A stretch of DNA of 6,540 nt. Source: JAYZDB01 sp036338025 (GTDB lineage Bacteria > Planctomycetota > UBA1135 > UBA2386). The stretch covers positions 1 through 6,540 of the forward strand of contig JAYZDB010000151.1 in the NCBI GenBank assembly GCA_036338025.1. The letters are read 5' to 3'. Below the pieces are notes generated by a model, which saw nothing but the letters and a program-made list of their open reading frames with translations, made no database searches and was not told where the DNA came from. How positions within the stretch are numbered: the stretch's first letter is position 1; every line of letters starts with the position of its first letter. Both the position numbers and the translations under genes were made by a program. Shown here in pieces: positions 1 through 4,666 of the stretch.

Positions 1-1
1 G

Positions 2-328
2 ATGAGGTCCGAGTTCGCGAGCCTCTACGAGTTGCTTTACAAGCTCGACCGGCCTTGGAACGCCTGGCCGAGCCTGCACGTTTCCGAAAGCCTCATGCTG
101 GTCCTCTTTGTCCAGCGGTGTCTCAGCAATCGAGCCACTGACTTCCGCCGCCGGAAGTTCTACCTCAGCGTACTCTGGCTCGGATGGCTCACGCTTTCGT
201 TGAGCATTCTGACCACCAAGCAGCACTTTGTCTGGGACCTGGTTTCCGGCACCTCACTCGGCACCCTGTTGTGGTGGGTCTACGTTGTTCCCGGGTTCCG
301 GCGCTGTGAAGTCGCGGGTCTCTCATGA
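2..328 (+). CDS. PAP2-family membrane phosphatase/phosphotransferase, 3' end of gene (5' truncated by window)
   Basis: This is the C-terminal part of a PAP2 (type 2 phosphatidic acid phosphatase) superfamily membrane protein. Such enzymes remove or transfer phosphate or phosphoalcohol groups on lipids, with the active site at the outer membrane face. Two of the family's three motifs are visible. The middle motif is P23-S24-L25-H26. The third motif has H75 and D79 in H-x3-D spacing, and its sequence TTKQHFVWD resembles the PAP2_3/inositolphosphoceramide-synthase-like branch. Isoleucine occupies the position where classical PAP2 enzymes have the arginine of SRxxxxxH. Hydrophobic stretches near residues 28-40, 53-71 and 82-97 look like membrane segments. 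The ATG at base 2 lies inside the protein: family members are about 200-300 residues long and the first motif is missing, so the gene starts before the window. The stop is TGA at 326-328. The substrate cannot be told. Confidence 0.78.
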   Translation: MRSEFASLYELLYKLDRPWNAWPSLHVSESLMLVLFVQRCLSNRATDFRRRKFYLSVLWLGWLTLSLSILTTKQHFVWDLVSGTSLGTLLWWVYVVPGFRRCEVAGLS

Positions 329-363
329 TCGGGACGGCAGCTGATCCGAGCGGGTTCTGGTTC

Positions 364-378
364 GTCGGTGCTACCGAC
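364..378 (+). terminator. Short perfect hairpin downstream of the PAP2 gene, possible terminator
   Basis: GTCGGT-GCT-ACCGAC forms a perfect 6-bp stem with a 3-nt loop, 35 nt after the PAP2 stop codon. No T-run follows, so it is not a classical intrinsic terminator. It may help end transcription or protect the 3' end, or it may be chance. Confidence 0.25.
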
Positions 379-428
379 CTGATACGGCAATCTGCAGTTT
401 CGCGGGATTGTGGGTAGTGCAGGCGCTG

Positions 429-443
429 GGGTAAGCTATCGCT
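429..443 (+). promoter_or_regulatory. Candidate promoter (-10 TAAGCT) placed for a leaderless transcript of the gene at 445
   Basis: GGGTAAGCTATCGCT lies directly before the GTG at 445. The hexamer TAAGCT (432-437) fits the TANNNT form of a bacterial -10 box and ends 7 nt before the start codon, which would put transcription start at or beside the GTG. A weak -35 candidate, TTGTGG (408-413), sits 18 nt upstream. There is no Shine-Dalgarno sequence. The same 15-mer, with one change, recurs at 4636-4650. The function is inferred from position and recurrence. Confidence 0.5.
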
Positions 444-444
444 C

Positions 445-2301
445 GTGCATCTGGTCTCCTTCTCGGTCCTGGTAGTGCTGCTTTCCCCAGCACCCCTCCT
501 GCTCGCCCAGGATGACCTCGCGTGGAAACTGCCCAAGCGCAGTGTGGTTGAATATCGGCGCAAGGCGACGAACAAGATCGAAGCCACCAAGTTTGAGGGC
601 AAGGTGCCGACGCCCTGGTCGCTCAGGAACGGACTCAAGCTCAATTCGCGACGCAATCCACCGCTGCTGTACCAGGCCGAGTTGGATGATTCGCAGCGCA
701 TGAGCACGGAGTCGCCGACCGCGTTCTGGGATATCATCCCATTCATTGGGTTTGATATGAGGACGGCCAAGCGTGGTCGCATCCGGTACGAATTGCCGCG
801 GATCTTGCCGGTCGGAGACGTGTTTGTGACTGGCTCGGCGCAGTCGATGGACGACGTTGGTGTGCAGACACTCAAAGTCACGCTGAGGAGCAAACCGCCA
901 GCGCGCCGCGATGGACCGACCAAGTACTTTCGTTCGTTGATCACGGCGCATTACGTCCATGAATTCAAGGGTAGGTTGACGTTCACGCGCTACATCGACA
1001 CGGACAGGGGTTTGGTCCGGGGGTTCACTGCGCGGCTCGAGGGCGATTTCAAATACCCCAACGCGAGTGTGGTGCAGTCGACGCGCCTGGTCCTCGACGA
1101 GGAATGGCAGTTGTTCAAGGTGCATCCGTACCTCGACGCAGAATTCCGCAAACGTGTAGACAAGGCTATCTCCGATGGCGCCAAGTTCATTCGGTCCAAG
1201 GTCGATGGGCTGAAGCTCGCCAGCTTGCTGCCCGACAAGAGGAGCAACGATGTCCGGGGCCGTCGGAGCTACAACGCTGGTCGTCTGGCGATGGCCTTGC
1301 TCACGATGATCAAGGCCGAGGTGGATCGAAAAGACAAGGTCCTGTTGTTCGCGATGGAGGAGCTTCGCGACCGTGTCATCTACGACACCTACTCAGCCGG
1401 GGTCGCTGCAATGGCATTCGAAGCCTACTACGCCCCGGTCGGCGAGCGCAGCGACCTGATCAGCGGAAGCCTGAAGAAGCCGCGCATGCGGGTCGTGCCG
1501 CCGGCGGACAAGGCCCTGATTGGAGAGTGGTGCAAGCAGATCCTCGACAACCAGGACACCCGGATGGACAAGGGTTACCGGCTCGCCTTCAACTACACGC
1601 GCGGGGCGCGTTATGACCATTCTGTCAACCAGTACGGTTTGCTGGGGCTGTACTCAGGGCACCTGTGCGGGGTAGAGATTACTGGCAATATCTGGCTGGG
1701 CGCAGCGCGGCACCTGATTGAGCAGCAATGCGAAGAGCACTACGTGAAGCGCCGTTTCGACATCCTGACCTATCGGGACAGGACCCGGCTCGCGAACGAT
1801 CCCGAGAATACGCGCGGCGCCTCACCCAAGACGGTCCCGATGGGTTGGAACTACACCACGAAGTACAACAAAGGTCGAATGGCGACCGGTAGCATGACCG
1901 CCGCGGGAATCTCAGGTTTGACGATCTGCGCCGCTGGGCTGCGCGATCTCGGTATGGAGGACAATGACATCTTCTCGGAGATCACCGTGTCCTTGCGGCG
2001 CGGGCACGCGTTCATGGGTGAGAACTTCAGTGTGCGGGCCAACTGTGCCTACCCGCCACACTACGATTACAGTCGCTACTACTACCTCTATGGAATGGAG
2101 CGAGCGTTCGAACTGTCGGGGATCGCCGAGGTGATGGGGCGGGACTGGTACCATGAGGGCGCGATGCACCTGCTCGCATGGCAGAAGAAGGACGGGAGTT
2201 TCCTGCCGGCAAACGGCGCGACGGCGATGCTGGCGACCTGCTTCGCGGTCCTGTTCCTGAAGAAATCGGCCTTGCCGGTCTACACCGGCGGACGGAGATA
2301 G
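445..2301 (+). CDS. Exported protein with C-terminal alpha/alpha-toroid (prenyltransferase/squalene-oxidase-like) domain
   Basis: The product is 618 residues with a GTG start. An in-frame TAG at 415-417 rules out extension. The next in-frame ATG (residue 86) would lose the signal peptide, so GTG is preferred. Residues 1-22 form a typical signal peptide with a hydrophobic core, ending LLLAQ. Residues about 23-230 are a mixed, probably beta-rich domain that I do not recognise. From about residue 235 to the end the protein is helical, with repeats of the terpenoid-cyclase/prenyltransferase toroid type: YNAGRLAMALL (from 276), MATGSMTAAGISGL, a YYYLYGMERAFEL segment, QKKDGSF (from 580, like a QW motif) and TCFAVLFL (598-605). 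I see neither a DxDD nor a DCTAE catalytic motif, so cyclase activity is doubtful. Related planctomycete proteins with this domain are annotated only by the fold. It most likely acts in the periplasm or outside the cell. The coding frame is secure; the fold is likely; the role is unknown. Confidence 0.85.
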   Translation: MHLVSFSVLVVLLSPAPLLLAQDDLAWKLPKRSVVEYRRKATNKIEATKFEGKVPTPWSLRNGLKLNSRRNPPLLYQAELDDSQRMSTESPTAFWDIIPFIGFDMRTAKRGRIRYELPRILPVGDVFVTGSAQSMDDVGVQTLKVTLRSKPPARRDGPTKYFRSLITAHYVHEFKGRLTFTRYIDTDRGLVRGFTARLEGDFKYPNASVVQSTRLVLDEEWQLFKVHPYLDAEFRKRVDKAISDGAKFIRSKVDGLKLASLLPDKRSNDVRGRRSYNAGRLAMALLTMIKAEVDRKDKVLLFAMEELRDRVIYDTYSAGVAAMAFEAYYAPVGERSDLISGSLKKPRMRVVPPADKALIGEWCKQILDNQDTRMDKGYRLAFNYTRGARYDHSVNQYGLLGLYSGHLCGVEITGNIWLGAARHLIEQQCEEHYVKRRFDILTYRDRTRLANDPENTRGASPKTVPMGWNYTTKYNKGRMATGSMTAAGISGLTICAAGLRDLGMEDNDIFSEITVSLRRGHAFMGENFSVRANCAYPPHYDYSRYYYLYGMERAFELSGIAEVMGRDWYHEGAMHLLAWQKKDGSFLPANGATAMLATCFAVLFLKKSALPVYTGGRR

Positions 2302-2381
2302 AGGCAGCGCGGCCAGTCTGCTGCGTACTTCGTCGACCTGGAACACATGTGCGGGAGTCTCCGTCGGGTGGAGTCCAGGGC

Positions 2382-2401
2382 ACTACCCTGAGCGGGGTAG
2401 T
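2382..2401. terminator. Hairpin between convergent genes, possible bidirectional terminator
   Basis: ACTACCC-TGAGCG-GGGTAGT is a perfect 7-bp stem with a 6-nt loop. It lies in the 112-bp gap between the stop codons of the toroid gene (+) and the sulfatase gene (-), 80 nt from the first and 12 nt from the second. The position suits a terminator serving both strands, but neither side has a T-run. If used, it would need Rho or simply act as a 3'-end barrier. Confidence 0.4.
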
Positions 2402-2413
2402 AAGCCATCCGGT

Positions 2414-3859
2414 TCACCGTCGTTTGACTGGTTTCAAGTCCAGATCGTTGGTCCGTACGGCTTTTAGCTTGGCCGCGAGTTTGGCACGGAACTGCGCGAC
2501 CACCTGCTTGTGCTTCGGCTCATCGGCCAGATTGTCGTACTGCTGCGGGTCTGCCTGCATGTCGTAGAGTTCGGTGCCCTTGGCGCCCTTTTCTCCATAC
2601 TGCATGAACGCCCAGCGTTCGGTTCGCAGCAGGAAGCCCTTGCCGTTGACGCAAAACGCCGCATCGCGCACCGAGCGGGCTGGATCGTCGAGCATCTTGG
2701 AGATGTCCTTGCCCTGGATCCGCGTCGGCACTCCGAGCCCACAGAGCTTCGCAACCGTCGGATAGAGGTCGAGCAACTCGACGAACGACCGGCACACCGC
2801 CGGTTTTTTGCCCGGCACCCGGATGATCAGGGGAACCAGCGCAGATTCTTCGTGCAGGCTGACCTTGGCCCAGAAGTCGTGTTCGCCGAGGTGGTAGCCG
2901 TGATCGGAGGTGAAGATGACGATTGTGTTGTGCTCGAGGTCCGCTTTGCGTAGCGCTGCCATCACTTTGCCGACCTGGGCATCCATGAATGCGACGGCTG
3001 CGTAGTAGCCAGCGACTGCCTTTTGCTGGCGGACGACGTCCATCTGCATGTTCTTGCTGGTCTTGTAGTTGATCCCGGCTTTCGGGATGTCACCCCAGTC
3101 GTCAGCGCGCTTGTCCGGCAACCGCATGTCGTCGGGGGGGAACGGCGCGTGGTATGGCCTGGGTGAGACGAACGGCACGTGCGGCCGTACGAATCCAACG
3201 CCGAGCCAGAACCGCCGGTCCTTGTACTTCTCGATCAACTCGCAGGCCTTGGCGGCGGCCTTGCCGTCGGAATGCACCATGTCGTCACCGTCGGCGGCGA
3301 CCACTACGAAGGTGTTGCCGCCGACCACCGGCCGCTTGCCTTCGGGGTTGCGTTCCAGGGTCTCGCCGCTGCCCGGGGCTTTCCATTCGGGTCCCTGGCA
3401 GTTGAAGCGCTCCGACCACGAGCGTGGATCGTCGGCACCATCGGTTCCCTTCTCGATACCACCCGGCACTCCCATGTGGAAGATCTTGCTGACCCGCGCG
3501 GTGTGGTAACCGGCGTTCTTGAAGTGCCCGGCCCAGGTTGCCCGGTCGCCGATCTTGGGGCGTGGGCTGGTGTAGCCGAGCAAACGGATCGCGTGTGGGT
3601 AGTAACCCGACATGAACGAGGCCCGCGAAGGACCGCAGTAGGTGCCCTGGCAGTAGGCGCGGGTGAAGCGCATGCCCTGGGCGGCGATCGCGTCGATGTT
3701 CGGAGTCTTGCAGACGCGGTTGCCGTAGCACGAGAGGGCCGTTGCGGTCAGGTCATCGGAGATGATGAACAAGACGTTGTACTTGGACTGCTCGCTGTCC
3801 TGGGCTGGTAGCACGGTGCCCAGGATGACAACCAGGGCGAGTCGGGTGGCGGCGTTCAT
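2414..3859 (-). CDS. Exported type I sulfatase, iduronate-2-sulfatase-like
   Basis: A 481-residue sulfatase of the alkaline-phosphatase superfamily, which hydrolyses sulfate esters, probably on a sulfated polysaccharide. It is likely periplasmic or secreted. Residues 1-20 are a signal peptide (hydrophobic LALVVILGTVLP, then AQ). The metal-binding ISDD follows at 33-36. The sulfatase signature C75-G-P-S-R79 ends in ASFMSG; C75 is the residue oxidised to formylglycine. K125 and H128 lie in a KIFH segment, H227 in FVRPHVPF, and D319-H320 in SDHGYHLGEHDFWAK with K332. These last features match iduronate-2-sulfatase more than arylsulfatase. All key residues seem present, so it should be active once matured. 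The frame stays open upstream to 4021, but the ATG at 3859 gives a proper signal peptide and a well-placed -10 box, while the longer form would bury the signal. No maturase or sugar-degradation gene is adjacent, and the natural substrate is unknown. Confidence 0.93.
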   Translation of the reverse strand: MNAATRLALVVILGTVLPAQDSEQSKYNVLFIISDDLTATALSCYGNRVCKTPNIDAIAAQGMRFTRAYCQGTYCGPSRASFMSGYYPHAIRLLGYTSPRPKIGDRATWAGHFKNAGYHTARVSKIFHMGVPGGIEKGTDGADDPRSWSERFNCQGPEWKAPGSGETLERNPEGKRPVVGGNTFVVVAADGDDMVHSDGKAAAKACELIEKYKDRRFWLGVGFVRPHVPFVSPRPYHAPFPPDDMRLPDKRADDWGDIPKAGINYKTSKNMQMDVVRQQKAVAGYYAAVAFMDAQVGKVMAALRKADLEHNTIVIFTSDHGYHLGEHDFWAKVSLHEESALVPLIIRVPGKKPAVCRSFVELLDLYPTVAKLCGLGVPTRIQGKDISKMLDDPARSVRDAAFCVNGKGFLLRTERWAFMQYGEKGAKGTELYDMQADPQQYDNLADEPKHKQVVAQFRAKLAAKLKAVRTNDLDLKPVKRR

Positions 3860-3866
3860 GGTCGCA

Positions 3867-3872
3867 AGGCTA
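3867..3872 (-). promoter_or_regulatory. Candidate -10 box TAGCCT for the sulfatase gene, leaderless arrangement
   Basis: On the minus strand TAGCCT ends exactly 7 nt before the sulfatase ATG (3859), with TGCGACC between and no Shine-Dalgarno sequence. TTGATC (3893-3898) lies upstream, but at 20 nt its spacing is too long for a standard -35. The spacing to the start codon is the same as at 432-437 and 3989-3994. Confidence 0.42.
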
Positions 3873-3988
3873 AGCCCCTCGAGTACCGAGAGGATCAACG
3901 CATGGGAATATTTGTGCCGGGGCTCTCCTGCAGGGGGACAGCGGCCGAGTTGATCGATGGCGCAGGGGAAATCGCGGAGTGTTCCGCG

Positions 3989-3994
3989 TATCCT
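3989..3994 (+). promoter_or_regulatory. Candidate -10 box TATCCT for the small cysteine-rich gene, leaderless arrangement
   Basis: TATCCT (4 of 6 matches to TATAAT) ends 7 nt before the ATG at 4002, with GGGCGCC between. No -35-like hexamer is evident at 16-18 nt and no Shine-Dalgarno sequence is visible. Together with the minus-strand box at 3867-3872 it makes this 142-bp gap a divergent promoter region. Confidence 0.42.
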
Positions 3995-4001
3995 GGGCGC
4001 C

Positions 4002-4301
4002 ATGGATTGTTCCAACTGCAATCACTACATCGGTGAGATGGGGCAGCAGGATGCCTCCATTTCTATCCTGGTGCTAGGAGACGAGTATATCTACTCGTAC
4101 TTCCGTTGCCCGTCGTGCGAGATGTATGCGGCCGAGCAATATCACGATCGATTCATGGGTGACTCGGAGATTGCGCTGATGAAGCCCATCCCCAAGGAGG
4201 AAGGTGAGGAGATCGTGGCACTCATCAAGCGCTGTCCTCGTCCCAGTGACAAGTTCTGCGAATGTGAGTCGCACAAGGCCCTCTATTCCGGTCGCCTTTG
4301 A
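4002..4301 (+). CDS. Small cysteine-rich, zinc-ribbon-like protein of unknown function
   Basis: The product is 99 residues. Two CxxC knuckles, C3/C6 (CSNC) and C36/C39 (CPSC), are spaced as in a zinc ribbon. A second possible metal cluster lies near the C-terminus: C78, C86, C88 and H91, in RCPRPSDKFCECESH. Between them is an acidic, helix-prone segment (KEEGEEIVALIKR, about 65-77). There is no signal peptide or membrane segment, so it should be cytoplasmic. The frame is open back to 3957, but the ATG at 4002 places the first CxxC right at the N-terminus and fits the -10 box 7 nt upstream. It is transcribed away from the sulfatase across a 142-bp gap. The well-ordered cysteines argue for a real gene. 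I do not recognise the family; regulatory, RNA-binding or metal-storage roles would all be guesses. Confidence 0.72.
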   Translation: MDCSNCNHYIGEMGQQDASISILVLGDEYIYSYFRCPSCEMYAAEQYHDRFMGDSEIALMKPIPKEEGEEIVALIKRCPRPSDKFCECESHKALYSGRL

Positions 4302-4327
4302 GAACCGGCCTGTCTGGGCTGGGGTTC
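4302..4327 (+). terminator. Imperfect hairpin directly after the cysteine-rich gene
   Basis: Immediately after the TGA, GAACCGGCC can pair with GGCT-(GG)-GGTTC. This gives a 9-bp stem with one wobble pair, a 2-nt bulge and a 6-nt loop. The location suits a 3'-end structure, but no T-run follows, so intrinsic termination is uncertain. Confidence 0.3.
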
Positions 4328-4415
4328 CGACCAACTGCAAGAGTGGCGTCGAGCTTGGATCCATGGCGGATCGGTCGATCGATCACGGGAGCTCGCGAAT
4401 GACATCTCGTCACCG

Positions 4416-4451
4416 CCCCTTGTCTGAGGGACCTCGTTGCCTGGACAGGGG
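4416..4451. repeat. Imperfect inverted repeat in the intergenic region
   Basis: CCCCTTGTC and GACAGGGG can form an 8-bp stem with a single bulged T around a 19-nt loop, which itself contains GAGG-GA-CCTC. It could be a 3' structure of the cysteine-rich gene's transcript, a protein-binding site, or chance in GC-rich DNA. Confidence 0.25.
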
Positions 4452-4622
4452 ACTCGGGCACCGGAGCGTTGGCGTTGAGGAAATTTGTGCTGGACGCGAA
4501 TTGCTGTCGAAACTGATGCCACGGGAATCAGCCATGCCATGGCGCGTTTCTTGAGCCGGTTCTCGGGTAGCCGCGGCAGGCACGTGGACCGCCCGATTCG
4601 GGTCAGCGAGTCCGTCGGGGGC

Positions 4623-4650
4623 TGTTACACTCTTAGGGTAGGCTATCGCT
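4623..4650 (+). promoter_or_regulatory. Candidate promoter region of the FG-GAP gene
   Basis: Two -10 candidates overlap here. TG-T-TACACT (4623-4631) resembles an extended -10 box. TAGGCT (4639-4644) lies in GGGTAGGCTATCGCT (4636-4650), which matches the sequence before the gene at 445 at 14 of 15 positions. TAGGCT would start the transcript near 4652, leaving a leader of about 15 nt before the GTG at 4667. TACACT would give about 29 nt. The repeated motif makes TAGGCT the better guess. Confidence 0.4.
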
Positions 4651-4666
4651 AACATCCTCCAGGTTC

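Larger units (their letters stand above)
4302..4666. other. 365-bp intergenic region, no gene recognised
   Basis: I see no convincing coding sequence on either strand: the short open frames here have neither recognisable motifs nor plausible starts. Contents are the hairpin after the stop codon, four GATC sites within 27 bp (4358-4384), an imperfect inverted repeat (4416-4451) and, at the right end, promoter-like sequence for the FG-GAP gene. A long 5' regulatory leader or small RNA cannot be excluded. Confidence 0.5.

Noticed and set aside
436..1125. Long minus-strand open frames opposite the toroid gene
   Set aside because: They are antisense to a gene with a signal peptide and fold motifs. 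Their translations are Arg-rich and low in recognisable motifs, as expected from GC-rich antisense DNA.
3179..3811. Plus-strand open frame of 210 codons opposite the sulfatase
   Set aside because: It is antisense to the catalytic region of a well-supported sulfatase, and the translation has no recognisable domain.
3957..4001. Upstream ATG at 3957 for the cysteine-rich gene
   Set aside because: The extra 15 residues show no motif, and the ATG at 4002 has the promoter hexamer at the same 7-nt spacing seen at other starts.
3860..4021. N-terminal extension of the sulfatase by 54 residues to an ATG at 4021
   Set aside because: The extension has no signal-like sequence, would place the clear signal peptide inside the protein, overlaps the start of the divergent gene and ignores the -10 box 7 nt before the ATG at 3859.
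4358..4384. Four GATC sites in 27 bp, resembling a replication-origin or methylation cluster
   Set aside because: There are no DnaA boxes, no AT-rich segment and no replication genes nearby. Four sites are too few to call an origin.
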